64,000 nt of DNA from Symbiodinium kawagutii (GCA_009767595.1 VSDK01013793.1:1-64000); one strand, 5' to 3'. Positions 19,038 through 32,270 are shown, numbered from the stretch's first letter. Program-made: numbers and translations. The notes: a model not told the origin generated them from the letters alone.

Positions 19038-22000
19038 TATTGGTCGTATTTGTACCCTGGCATGACATGATATCAGATGGATGACATGTGCAAGTGACAA
19101 CTGCGGAGCAAGAAATTCCCAGAGGTTGAAAGAAACTGAAAGATAAAAGAAGAATTGAGTCGCTTTGATGATTCCAGATTTTACCGATACGGAGGCCCTC
19201 CAGGCTTGGCTACCATATAAAACTCGTGTACCAGCTAGATATTTTGCATCATGTCGTTGACTAACTCGTCAAATTGCTGACCAAATGTCTTTGGAACCAC
19301 CATTAGCCATCACAAAAGGGTGTATTTTTATGTGTATTTACCTTATTACTTGGCACGGGAATAAGTGGCTTATCAACCAACTTACATTTGGGGTACCATT
19401 GTGTCGAAGTTTCGGTCTTCAGCAAGCCTACGCAGGTGTCGGCCTGAAGATTTGCTGAAGAAGTGCAGTGCACAAGTTGCCAAAGAAGCAGCATGCCGCT
19501 CATGCAGCTGGCTTTGCCAAATGTGTTTCAACATGCCAAGAAAGAACGTACACATAATTATACTCTGCTTTTCTCCATCGTATCCCCGTACTTGGTTAAT
19601 TTGGTTTATAACTGGGTAAGTAGGGCAAGTACCAGTTATAGTAGATATGATTATTGTTGGGGAGGATTTTCAACGAACTTTTTACTGGAAGGCACCACCT
19701 TCTACACACCGGAGATCATATGAACAACATGCCAAGGGGTGGTCGGCGTTCAAGTTCAGGAACTGACGACATGTTGTGTAGTTCCTCGGCATGCTGCAAG
19801 TTGTACAAAGCTGTGGTGTGATGTAGGACATAGAGCAAGCTCGTAGGAGGTGAGAAATCGTGATCAGAATATGGCAAGAAAAGAGATTTGGCAGGATGTA
19901 TGATGCAATTTCTTGATTTTCTTATATGTTGTTTATGGCAATAGACTGCCGCAGACTGCCATAGTGTAATCATATTGGCACAGACTAGCCGATGCATGCA
20001 CCATGATCAGTGCTGACGATGTGTGTGCGTGTGTTCTCGCTGACATTCCTTGGTTTCACCTGCGGACGTGGAGATGCCACATCACCAGGGGCCCAGGAAC
20101 TCCGCATCTCCACTTCTGCCGCTTTTTTTAGGGCCCAGGAGAAGCCCATCTTGGAAAGTTGCGACTGCTGGAGGTGCGAATCTCAGAATTTTGCAGAAGT
20201 AGTGGCAGTGAGTTATATGAGAACCACTACCAACGGAATGACTGTGTATATATATATATATGTTTACCATCATATCACAACTTGACGCAGAGAGAGAGAG
20301 AGAGACAGATATGATATGTTTATATATACATTGTCATTTTTCTCTTTATTGATTCATGTATGGTATATGTATATATATCTGGAAAATATATTCATAGATC
20401 GTAGGGTTTGTTGACACTGGACCGCAGTAATGTTGAAACGCCGTCCCAGGCCGAGCATGACGCGAAGCACATCTGATCACAGCATGAGAGCTTTGCCCTC
20501 GGTTCATCTCGGTTCGTTGTGGCTTCCGTAATCAAAACTGCCGTGATTTTCATGTCATTTCTGGTGTTGTTCCAAGTCATTGCCCAAACAAATGGTGGGA
20601 TTAGCCCAATCAATCCTAAGAAATGCAGTGATTAGCCAGCAACTTGTTTCCAATGAGTTTTGATTGGTTTTTGTGTGCTTTGCACTTGCCAAATTCAACG
20701 ACGCGTTGTGTAAAAACCGCACGCACGCCTCGCAGTCGGGGGCACACCTGAACGTGCTCCCTATGCCAATGCAGCCACAGGCAAGGGGGTGATCTCAAGA
20801 GAATGATTTGCTCAGCTAATGCAGCTGATGTAGTGATCTAAATGCAGCTGACTAAGAAACAAGTCCAGCTACAAGGCCAGAAGTTGACCACCAAGCCACT
20901 TGGAATCCCACCTTTCTGTGGCTGCGGCAATGCCTTGAAGGCACGGCAGCGGCGAACTGGAGTCCTCGGAGACATTACCAATACTGGGCCAATCGGCCTT
21001 GGTGCTAGCCCGGACCCTTGAGCATTCTCTGGTGGAGCTGTTAAAGAATTGGAGTTGCTCCAGAGTTCGAAGTGGAAGTTCTACATGTTGCTGTTCATAC
21101 TACATGTTGTTTATTGATCGAAGTGACTTCCTCATGTTTACCCACCATAGTGCCGCAATGAGATTCAATTTCCCAGCGATGCGTGGGTTCCAACCATTAG
21201 CCAAGCATTTCTAAGGTTCCAAAGTGTTGGGTTCCGAGAAGCCAAGTCTTCCAAGTTTCGCTGGGACCTTGGGACTTTGCAGTTGGGGATGGGGCCACCA
21301 AGGCGGTCCCACCAAACAGAAATGGCTTGGAAAAAGCCAGGTGAAAGAACTTGAAACAACCAGAAACAGCCAGAAACAACCAGAAACAGCCAGAAACCAG
21401 AAACGACCAGAAACAGCCTGCCTTTTGGATGCTTTTGGGTCCAAAAAAAAAATGGTGAGTCATGGTGGGTCCTGTGGTGCGATGCCAGGCTCCGATGCCA
21501 AGCTTGAAGGCCGGCACGGCTGCTGGGCCCTTACCATTTGGTACCATTGTGTGTTGGCCGTACATTCTTGTAAGCTCTCGAATCACGATGAGCGGTCACA
21601 GATGTTGATAAGGATCGTGAAAGATCATGAAATGAGACAATCCATAACACATCTGATTGTTAACAGTTAACATCTATCGATCTATCCATCTATTTTGTCT
21701 ATCACCTGTCTATCTATCTCTGTGTTTGTGCATGTCTTGTGGTTTACGGGTCGTTCAACTGCGCAGAAGCGGCACGCGTGGAGCCCCTGTGCAAGATGCA
21801 CTAAGGTGATGCCAATGGGCTTCAACTCCACCGCTGGCAGGTCGGTGGAAAATGTGCACAGCCAGACATTGTTTGTGCATCACAACTTTCATGACACTGC
21901 TGTGATTATGTGTGTGATTAAGTGATGTTTTGTTTAGAGATTGGATGGATGCATGGATGGATGGGTAGATTGTCAGACAGATACTGAAATGATATGAAAG

Positions 22001-22682
22001 TGTGTGCTTGTCATCGTTGACTTATGGACCGCGGTGTTGCTGTTTGTCAGCAGCTGCCTAGAAAGGGAGAAGTAGAGAGGGGGCCAAGGAGAAAGGATTT
22101 GTTAATGGCAGATTGATATCAAGAATCCGCACCAGTTTTACCGTACACAGGGGGTGATTTGCCATCATCCACGATCAAACACGGAGGTTTTTCACCACTG
22201 CTTCTGAAGACGAGGTCCTTTCGTGGAAAAGAGGATGCCCAAATGGGCCTGCTGAGTCTGGGTGGTCCCCATGTGTTTGCCTCAGTGACGGCACTGAAAC
22301 CATGGGAGCCACTGCGGAGACTTGCGCAAAGGCACGGGAGCCACGATTCATCCGTCCGGTCTCCGGCGATTTCATGGACAGCTCGGGGTGAAGACCAGGG
22401 ATGATGAAAAACACCACATTTAAGGATATAAACACAAATTACATTTATATACGGAATATATAGGGGTTCCTATGAATACTACATTGATGGATGTTGTTCG
22501 CGCAGATGCGTGGTGGTTTTGCTGCCGTTTCCGGTAGGTTGGTATAGGTGGGTCAGATTGCGTCAGGACTCAGCAATGGAAGACGACCCGATGCAAACAG
22601 AGGCCCGCAGACATCCAGTGCTGAGCTTTGCGTCACTGTGCCTTGAAGCCGAGTTCAGTTGCTGTTCATCCTGGCTTTCGAG
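19038..22682. other. intergenic or intronic, no supported gene
   Basis: Short ORFs only. It contains a (TA)n run at about 20229-20260, (GA)n at 20290-20307, a stem GTGGAGATGC/GCATCTCCAC (20068-20077 with 20104-20113) and a CAGAAACAACC-type short repeat at 21350-21415. The 5' exons of the cyclin gene may lie here but I could not identify them. Confidence 0.45.
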
Positions 22683-25526
22683 GACCCTCAGCACGTCTCG
22701 GAGTATGTCAAGGACATCTATGCGCATATGTTCGCAGTCGAAGGGTCCTTTCAGCCCAGGCCTGTCGTCAAAATAGGAAGCCATGTAGCATGTAGTAGCT
22801 TCCACCCAGGTGAAGTTCAGAAGATTTGTTCACTAGTAAAACTGCTGTTATCACAACTATTCCCAGTTTCCTTCGTAGTCTCCATAGTGGCCATCAGCAC
22901 TAGCTCACAATCTCATACCAACCTGGTGCCAATTGTTCGAAACACACTGCAAGGCCACACTACTTGACAGAGCAGCGCGAGATCAACGCCAAGATGAGAG
23001 CAATTTTGATTGACTGGCTGGTTGAGTCTGACAATCGAGCCATGAAACAAAGCAGTGTGGATTGGTTCATGGCACTTCCTGGTTTGCATGTTGCTGTTGG
23101 ATGGACTAGTTTCAACCTGCATATGCAAACATAATCGTGACGGCATGATTCCATGAGCAAACCATTCCTTACCTCATGACAGAACTTCTTCCCACCAGCT
23201 CCAGCGGGCATGGAATGGTGCATCATGGCATCGGTTGGAGGTCCATATGAAGCACCGCCTGAGACGGGAGACCCTGTTCATGGCGGTGAGCCTTATCGAC
23301 CGATATTTGTCGTGCAGGCCAGCTGTGACACCAGGGTGCCTTGGGGTGATGCCTGGGGACCTCCTGTGCAGGCAAGTTGCTCGTAAACGGCTTCAGCTTT
23401 GCGGAGTCGCCGCCATGTTCATCGCATCAAAGTTTGAGGAGATCGGTGCATTTTTAGATGTGTAAAAAGCCTGAATGAGGTGCTTCATTCGTTTATATAG
23501 ACTTGTTCATTTTCAAGTTCCTAGGAGATTGGTTTGACTTGTTCATAGTTAGTTGATTAGTTGGTTAGTTAGTCAGTTCGAATCTGTTAGTTGACCATTC
23601 TCATTTTGACTTGTTCGTTAATAGATGTTCAGTACAATTTGATCCGAAAGGCTTCTTATGAAATGGTCTGAATGAAACATCAGATTCACTCTTGATTCAA
23701 TGTGGATCAAAGATAATTAAGGCATTGAATCCTAATCATAATTAAGGATCCACATTAAAGTTCATTGGATTCGCGAAGCAACGTTCGGATCCCAAAAGTG
23801 CTGTCGTTGCGTCGGAGATTTCGAAATCGAATCTCGCTGTGACTCCAGGAGATTTACCCCCCGGAGGTGAAGGACTTCGTTTACATCACAGACAACGCCT
23901 ATGCCAAAGACGATATCCTGAACATGGAGGCCACCGTCATGACACGCTTCCCGTTAAGCCATTGGTGGGTAATTAACACTTGGCGATCTAACATCAACTG
24001 TTGCTTAATGATTAGTACGGTAAGTTTCGTTAAGGACTGGTGATCTAGGAGTGACTAATTGAGCAACAGATTGCCATCAACACAGATGTCTTGGACATGA
24101 AGCTCAGGTCTCAATGCTTAGGACTCTCAACTTCGAACTTTGCGGCCGCACACCCAGGTCTTATCTTCGCATGGACAGAGTAATGCCAACGACCCACGAG
24201 AAATTGGCGATTCGATTCACCTAAGAAGTCTTTACAGTTACAATAAGTGGAAACCACTTAATGATTTGATAGTGATAGGTAATCACTAAAGATAGTGAAT
24301 TTACTGGTAACCACTTTCAGTTGGTGATTTGATCCTTCAGTTGGTAGTAACGCTACTGAACTATCCTCAGTGAACCCGCCGGCGGGGCACAGCGGCCACA
24401 GTTCGATGGCGTAGCAATCGAGGCCCCACAGTCGCACACTTTTTGGATCGGTTCCAGCGTGCCAACCAGTGCTCAGAGGAGCGCCGAAGGGTCGAAACCA
24501 ACTTGAGTTCAGCAGTGGACCATTGACACGGGTTCCGCTTCCATCATCTTCCATCCACTAGATATAATGTTTACATTTACCTAGTTGATATCTAGTTGAT
24601 TAAGATTAAGAAGCAATAGATGTAGTTGATTAAGATATATTAAGATTAAGAAGCAGCAATAGTTGATGGCTTATGATTGTTGTAAGTCATCATCCAATAG
24701 ATTCCCATAGTACTAGTTGATTGATAAGCAGAAATCGTTGTGAACTATCGGCTTATGGCTGATGCTGGTTACAGGGGACAATCGGCTTGCCCTGGTCTTG
24801 TTGGTAGGAGCAGTCGCACCTCATGCACTACTTGGCCGAACTTGCCCTGTTGGAAGTACAGATGCTGCAGTACACGAGCCAACCTCAGACGTGCAGCCCG
24901 TATGACCCGCGCATGGGACATCGGGACATCGGGATCATGTCCAGCCAGTGGTGACGGCTGGGAAGCGACATGTCAGCTCAGGCCCTCGCATATTGCAGCG
25001 GCTGCTGCCCTTTTGAGTGCCTTGGCTGGGAAGGCTCCACTGAGAACTTGCCGCAGAGCGCTGGCGCTTCCATGAGGCAACAAGCTCTTGAAATATCCGA
25101 CGTGGCCACCGTCCTGAGCTCAGCTGAATCATTGAAAAGCTGGCTGAGCCTGGCTGGCCTCCAAGGTGCATGGCACAGTTCAGCAAGCATTCAGAGGCTG
25201 AAATCAAGGCGTGGGTGATGTGCCACGCATCAAAAGGTATTCGAAGGGAAAAAAAGTTGTTCATTTTGCTACATTTCGTGGGTTCCAATGTGAGATGATA
25301 TGATGCAATGAGGTATGAATACTGCAATGTGCTTGGAGTTTCACGTGACCACTCGGGAAGCCAGAGTATTCAGCCAAGTGATGCTACGTGTTTCCAAATT
25401 TCAGGCATGCGCTCGCGAATTGTGCGGGATCCTCGAGTCTGTCGAGAGGAGAGGCTGTTTTCGGAGAGGATGCGCTTTCAGATGCTTTCAGTCAAGCTTG
25501 GCAACGCCAAAATGGAGGAGCTTTAG
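22683..25526 (+). CDS. B-type (mitotic) cyclin, at least nine exons
   Basis: Exon 22683-22759: [17 protein letters not shown]. Exon 22954-about 23029: [13 protein letters not shown] and ILIDWLVE. Exon about 23241-23317: [17 protein letters not shown]. Exon 23372-23438: [20 protein letters not shown]. Exon 23849-about 23945: [18 protein letters not shown] then [12 protein letters not shown]. About 24121-24152: [10 protein letters not shown]. 24811-24875: [16 protein letters not shown]. From 24982: [16 protein letters not shown]. From 25405: [15 protein letters not shown]. Together these give both cyclin boxes, including the MRAIL-DW cyclin A/B signature, so it should bind and activate a CDK at mitosis. 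Introns 22760-22953 and 23318-23371 are GC-AG; 23439-23848 and 24876-24981 are GA-AG. Two joints (near 23029/23241 and 23945/24121) are one base out of phase with AG acceptors, so those limits are approximate. The 3' end is taken as the TAG at 25524-25526; a longer frame runs to 25731. The N-terminal region with a destruction box was not found. Confidence 0.85.
23318..23371 (+). other. 54-nt in-frame GC-AG mini-intron in the cyclin gene
   Basis: Lies between RYLSC and RQVARK in the first cyclin box, where family members have no insertion. It starts GCCAGC, ends TGTGCAG, has no stop and is a multiple of three. It is flanked by direct repeats GTGCAGGC (23312-23319 and 23366-23373). If unspliced, it would add 18 residues inside the cyclin fold. 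Confidence 0.65.
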
Positions 25527-26759
25527 AGTTGCAAGCACCATGGCTCCCTATACGGTTTCCTACTTTCAGGGTGGAACAGTTTTGACTGATAGGCTTGATC
25601 AAGCCACTCAGAACCATTATTTAGCAATTTTCCAACCAGTTGCTAGTAACCATGAAGAACCCACTACCATGTTTCAGCTAACTGCCAGAGATCCACTATT
25701 CAAGCATTTTTTTCACCAATTAACCTTATGAAGCATGATTTCACCAGCTAATTGAATCATTCATTTTGATCAGTTGACCTTATGAACCATAATTTCACCA
25801 TTGATTTTGACAATTGTGCCTTATGAATCACACTTTAACCAGCAGCCATCATTGGTCTGTTTGCCCCATCGCTGCCATTGACAGGAGCTCCTTGCAGGCA
25901 ATCCGCAAGAAGTATTCCCAGGATCGTTTCAGTCGGATCGTCACAGCCTTGGCCCTGCGGTGCGCCTGTTGAAACCTGCTGCGGTTGGGCGGTTGATGTT
26001 GGCAGCCTGTCATCACCTGCGGATGGGTTGGTTGATGTTGGTTGCGTTCGTGGCTGACATTGCCTGAGGCCAAAAGGTCTTTCGGGGCCAGTTGATCCTT
26101 GAAAATTCCAACGAATTCGATCACCAATTCGCAGAGTCAGATTTTCTGCCAGTCACTGTTGCATTCTTGCGGCAAAGCCGCGACAGAGGAACCCCGAACG
26201 CGACAAAGCTTCGGAGTTGAGGTCGTTCAAAGATTGTCTAATTAGATGCTGTAGATAGCCATGGCAGCGTCTTGTGAAGCAGCACTTGCTGCTCCAAGAC
26301 CGTGGCTGTGCATTGTCAATGTTCCTGTGCAAGATGTGGAAATGTTTCGGCTATTTTCAAAGTCTTCCCAACCATAGTGCCACAGAATTGACATGCATTG
26401 CCTATGGCAAGCTGCTTGTTTGGCTGCAATTACGTTTGGTACCTTCGGGCAATCAGAGTGAGAGTGGTTGTCTAAAGTACTCGCAGTCGTTACAACATGT
26501 TACAACAAAGAGTTGCCTGTATGTGAGACGAGACATTGTTGCACAATGCTGCGGAAGCCTATGAAGGCCCTAGCCAAAAAATTATGGAATTCACTCACCG
26601 TTTTCGCAATTAGCACGGTGATAGGCATCGTTAGGATTCATGAACGCTGAATTGTTCTGAATTGTTGACATTTCTCTGGTCGCTTTCGGCCAGCCCTGGA
26701 CCGAACAATAGAGTGAAAATCTGGAGGGTGGACGAGGGTGGCACGTTCCGAATGTAACT
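25527..26759. other. end of the left gene block, no further gene seen
   Basis: Short ORFs only on both strands. ACCAGCTAATTG/ACCAATTAACC-type words (CACCA-TTGAC-TTATGAA) recur at 25700-25840. Composition is ordinary until about 26750, where it turns abruptly AT-rich. Confidence 0.45.
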
Positions 26760-27756
26760 ATTTATCGAAAACTGATTTCAAATTTATAAGGTGGTAAATA
26801 TTCCCTTCCTATAATTTAATTTAAATTTTAATATTTCATAATATTTCAAAATAAATTTAGATTTTATAATCCCACCTAAATTAATATTAATAATAAATAA
26901 TAAATTTTAATTATTAATATTATTTATATTTAAAAATGTAACATTATAATTAAAAATTGTTTTTTATTTAGAAATTAATAATTATAATATAATATATATT
27001 TATTTTTTAAAAATAAATTAATATAAAAATAAATTAAATAAATTTTAAAAATAAAATAAATAATTTAGAAAGTAAATAATATATAATTATTATATTTATA
27101 AATAAAAATTTAATAAAAATAAATAATATTAAATTTATTTTATATTATATATTATTTAAATATGAAAAATATTTTTAATATTTTAATTAAAAATATATAA
27201 TGATTAAATATTATTTAATTTAATTTTTTAAATATTATTTAAAATATTTTTTAAATAAATTAAAAAATATTTAAAATAAAAAAATATATTTATTTAAAAA
27301 AAAGAAGATTATTAATAATAAATTATAGATTATTTTTTATTATTAGTAAATTTTATATTTTAATTTTTAATTTATTAAAATAAATTTTATTAAAGAAAAA
27401 ATATTAATAGGTTTTAATAATTATTTTTTTAATTATAATTTAATTATATTTTAAATAAATTAATATATAATATTAGATAATTTTAAAAAAATAATTATTT
27501 AAAATAAGTTATTATTAAAATAATGATAATTTTTTATATCTCGATATTAATTTTAATAATAAGATTATCTATAATAAAAATATAAATAAGTATTTTTTTT
27601 AAATATTATTAGGGAGGTAAAAATTATATAATATTAAAAAAGGGAAAATAGAAATTTAAGATCTTTTATTTTTGTTTTTAAAGGATAATTATTTATTATA
27701 AATTTTTTGAATTAAAGTTAAAATATATAATACCTGCTTTTTAGATAATACATATT
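26760..27756. other. extremely AT-rich DNA, no gene
   Basis: Almost only A and T, with many TTTAAATTAA and TATTATAAT words and no ORF. It forms the left part of the AT island at the convergent strand switch. Confidence 0.85.
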
Positions 27757-28446
27757 TTGACCTTTAGTCCGGAAAAATTTTAATGGTAAAATTAAGTGGT
27801 CCCTCATAATATTTATTTTATATATTTTGTGCAAGATAAATTATTCCTAGCTTGTAAAATACGATGGAGAAGGTATTTAATTATCCTTTTTGAAAGTCTT
27901 GGCCCTGCCCTTAATATATACCGGGAGGTTTGATATACCAAATGAGGTTTTTCCTGGTCCTGCCATGGGATTAATAATTAATATAACAGTCCCATGACAG
28001 TCAATATGACCGTCAATACAAGTACTTTTGTTGTAAATTCTTAGCAAAAATGCATGTCGGGGAAGAAAGCCAAGATTTTCCTATATATTAGGAGCCTTGG
28101 GGCTCCCAATACTCCAAAATATAATCTCCCCTTTTTAAATAAAAGAGAAATTACTTATATTAACTATTATATTTATTATTATATTAATTATATATTAATT
28201 ATATATTAACGGTTATTTTGATTGTTAGCCCCATGGCAGGGCCAGGATCTGGTATGTCAAGCCTCCTAGCATGTGTCAAGGGCGGGGCCAAGACTTCTAA
28301 ATAGGATAATTAAATGCATTTTCCTACATTTTTTATAGGCTAAGAGCTATTTATCTTGATAAGATATATGGAGTAAATACTACGAGGAACCACTTAGTTT
28401 TCCCATTTAAATTTTCCCCGGATAATTTAGAAAAGATAGCCATTCG
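27757..28446. repeat. 690-bp diverged inverted repeat with about 215-bp arms
   Basis: Left arm about 27757-27970 and right arm about 28235-28446 are reverse complements, by eye at roughly three quarters identity. Matching anchors include AGTCTTGGCCC(T/C)GCCCTT, ATTTAATTATCCT, AAGTGGT(C/T)CCTC and CCTGGNCCTGCCATGG. The spacer of about 265 bp holds a 6-bp GC hairpin (GGAGCC TTGG GGCTCC, 28091-28106) and CATGGGA...TCCCATG (27964-27996). This GC-richer core sits inside nearly pure A/T DNA. Confidence 0.85.
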
Positions 28447-28726
28447 AAATAAACCACCGCTAAGATAATGGCAACCCCCTTGTACCCCGATGTTAGTACG
28501 GCTACCCACAACAAGAACATAAATGGTTATTTTTTAAAATGCCACCAGGAAGCCAAAAATTCCACCAATATAAAAAAGGGGGAATGGGGGGTTTAATAAT
28601 CTTTTTTTATATTTTTAAAAGATAATTATTTTTTAAATTATCCGATATTTTTATTTAATTTAAAAATATTATTTTTATAATTAATAAAATATTATAATAT
28701 AATATTAAATAAAAAAATAATTTATT

Positions 28727-28824
28727 AATATAATTAATATTTTTAAATTTTAAAATATTAAAAAAAATAGTTAAATTTAACTATTTTTTTTAATATTTTA
28801 AAATTTAAAAATATTAATTATATT
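28727..28824. repeat. perfect 98-bp palindrome (49-bp arms, no spacer)
   Basis: Base-by-base pairing holds from the centre (TTAAATTTAA, 28771-28780) out to 28727/28824 and breaks at 28726/28825. It contains one G (28770) and one C (28781), which pair with each other. It could extrude as a cruciform. Confidence 0.95.
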
Positions 28825-28877
28825 TAAAATTAAAAAAATATAATAAATAATATAAAAAAATATTTTCAAATAAAAAT

Positions 28878-31098
28878 AAATAATAATTAAAAATAATTAA
28901 TATTAAATAAATATAAATTAATTTTTTTTAATATATATTTTTTTTAAATAAATATAATTTTAAAAATAAAAATATATTTAATAATTAATAATTAATATAT
29001 AAAAAATAATAATTAAAAATAATTAATATTAAATAAATATAAATTAATTTTTTTTAATATATATTTTTTTTAAATAAATATAATTTTAAAAATAAAAATA
29101 TATTTAATAATTAATAATTAATATATAAAAAATAATAATTAAAAATAATTAATATTAAATAAATATAAATTAATTTTTTTTAATATATATTTTTTTTAAA
29201 TAAATATAATTTTAAAAATAAAAATATATTTAATAATTAATAATTAATATATAAAAAATAATAATTAAAAATAATTAATATTAAATAAATATAAATTAAT
29301 TTTTTTTAATATATATTTTTTTTAAATAAATATAATTTTAAAAATAAAAATATATTTAATAATTAATAATTAATATATAAAAAATAATAATTAAAAATAA
29401 TTAATATTAAATAAATATAAATTAATTTTTTTTAATATATATTTTTTTTAAATAAATATAATTTTAAAAATAAAAATATATTTAATAATTAATAATTAAT
29501 ATATAAAAAATAATAATTAAAAATAATTAATATTAAATAAATATAAATTAATTTTTTTTAATATATATTTTTTTTAAATAAATATAATTTTAAAAATAAA
29601 AATATATTTAATAATTAATAATTAATATATAAAAAATAATAATTAAAAATAATTAATATTAAATAAATATAAATTAATTTTTTTTAATATATATTTTTTT
29701 TAAATAAATATAATTTTAAAAATAAAAATATATTTAATAATTAATAATTAATATATAAAAAATAATAATTAAAAATAATTAATATTAAATAAATATAAAT
29801 TAATTTTTTTTAATATATATTTTTTTTAAATAAATATAATTTTAAAAATAAAAATATATTTAATAATTAATAATTAATATATAAAAAATAATAATTAAAA
29901 ATAATTAATATTAAATAAATATAAATTAATTTTTTTTAATATATATTTTTTTTAAATAAATATAATTTTAAAAATAAAAATATATTTAATAATTAATAAT
30001 TAATATATAAAAAATAATAATTAAAAATAATTAATATTAAATAAATATAAATTAATTTTTTTTAATATATATTTTTTTTAAATAAATATAATTTTAAAAA
30101 TAAAAATATATTTAATAATTAATAATTAATATATAAAAAATAATAATTAAAAATAATTAATATTAAATAAATATAAATTAATTTTTTTTAATATATATTT
30201 TTTTTAAATAAATATAATTTTAAAAATAAAAATATATTTAATAATTAATAATTAATATATAAAAAATAATAATTAAAAATAATTAATATTAAATAAATAT
30301 AAATTAATTTTTTTTAATATATATTTTTTTTAAATAAATATAATTTTAAAAATAAAAATATATTTAATAATTAATAATTAATATATAAAAAATAATAATT
30401 AAAAATAATTAATATTAAATAAATATAAATTAATTTTTTTTAATATATATTTTTTTTAAATAAATATAATTTTAAAAATAAAAATATATTTAATAATTAA
30501 TAATTAATATATAAAAAATAATAATTAAAAATAATTAATATTAAATAAATATAAATTAATTTTTTTTAATATATATTTTTTTTAAATAAATATAATTTTA
30601 AAAATAAAAATATATTTAATAATTAATAATTAATATATAAAAAATAATAATTAAAAATAATTAATATTAAATAAATATAAATTAATTTTTTTTAATATAT
30701 ATTTTTTTTAAATAAATATAATTTTAAAAATAAAAATATATTTAATAATTAATAATTAATATATAAAAAATAATAATTAAAAATAATTAATATTAAATAA
30801 ATATAAATTAATTTTTTTTAATATATATTTTTTTTAAATAAATATAATTTTAAAAATAAAAATATATTTAATAATTAATAATTAATATATAAAAAATAAT
30901 AATTAAAAATAATTAATATTAAATAAATATAAATTAATTTTTTTTAATATATATTTTTTTTAAATAAATATAATTTTAAAAATAAAAATATATTTAATAA
31001 TTAATAATTAATATATAAAAAATAATAATTAAAAATAATTAATATTAAATAAATATAAATTAATTTTTTTTAATATATATTTTTTTTAAATAAATATA
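28878..31098 (+). repeat. 126-bp satellite of pure A/T, 17.6 tandem copies
   Basis: The unit recurs at exact 126-bp steps (for example ATAATTAATAATTAATATAT at 28981, 29107 and 29233). By eye there is no variation between copies until 31099. No unit contains G or C. The whole stretch 28868-31155 (2288 bases) is G/C-free. Confidence 0.97.
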
Positions 31099-32270
31099 TT
31101 TAATATTAAATATATTTATTTAATATTAATTATTAATTATTAAATATATTTTTTTGATTATTAAATATTTTTTTAGGGTTTAATTATTAATTTTTAATTT
31201 TTTAATATTAATTATTAATTTTTAATTATTATTTATTAATTATTTATTATTATTTATTAATTATTAATTTATTTATTTTTATTTATTTATTATTAATTTT
31301 TAAATATTAATTATTAATTTTTTAATATTAATTATTAATTATTTATTATTAATTATTAATTATTAGTTATTAATTATTAATTATTAATTATTAATTATTA
31401 GTATTTTATTATTAGGTATTATTAATAAGTTATTAATTATTTATTATAAAATATTAATTTTTAATTATTAGTTTTTATTTATTAGGTATTAATTAATAAT
31501 TTTTAATAATTAGTTATTAGTTATTAATTATTTATTATTAGTAATTATTTATTATTTATTAAATATTATTTATTAATTATTAGTTATTAATTATTAGTTT
31601 AAAATTATTTATTATTAATTATTAAATATTAATTATTAATTATTAATTAAATTATAGTCGAAGTATTAATAGTATAAAATTTTCGAATTTATTTATTATT
31701 AGTTTTTGGGTATTAATTATTGTTTATTGGTTATTAGGTATTAATTATCCGTTATTAGTTGTTAGTTGTTAGTTATTTATTATTGGTTATTAGTTGTTGT
31801 TTGTTGGTCTTTAGTTGTTGGGTATTGGTTTTCGGTTGTCAGTTGTTATTGGTTATTTGTCATTGGTTATTGGTTGCTGCTTGTTAGTTTTTAGTTATTG
31901 GGTGTTAATTATCGATTGTTAGTTATTAGTTGTTAGTTATTCGTTGTTGGTTTTCGGTTGTTGGTTATTGGCTGCTAGTTCTTGGTTGTCGGTTGTTGGG
32001 TGTTGGTTGTTAGCTATTTGTTGTTGGTTATGAGTTGTTGGTTGCTGGTCGTTGGTTATTAGTTGTTAGGTGTTGGTTGTTGGTTGTTGGTTATTAATTG
32101 TTAATTGTTGGGTGTTTGTTGGCTATCGGTTCTTAGTTGCTGGTTATTGGTTGTTGGTTCTTGGTTGTCGGTTGTTGGTTGTTCATTATTCGTTGTTGGT
32201 TATTGGTTGTTGCTTGTTGGATGTTGGTTGTTTGTTGTCGGTTGTTGGTTCTTGGTTATTTGTTTTTGGG
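31099..32270 (+). repeat. degenerate short-repeat tract grading from TTATTAAT to TTGGTTGT
   Basis: Words of the type TTATTAATTATTAGTTATTA change gradually, through TTAGTTGTTAG, into TTGGTTGTTGGTTGTCGG. G content rises steadily rightwards while the roughly 7-8-base rhythm is kept. The hydrophobic ORFs at 32070-32341 are translations of the repeat. Confidence 0.85.

Noticed and set aside
28878..31098. Possible CRISPR-like array
   Set aside because: Units are contiguous and uniform with no unique spacers, pure A/T, in a eukaryotic context.
26760..31155. Organelle DN­A insertion or virus
   Set aside because: No ORF, rRNA-like or tRNA-like segment could be seen, only repeats, so this stays an alternative without support.
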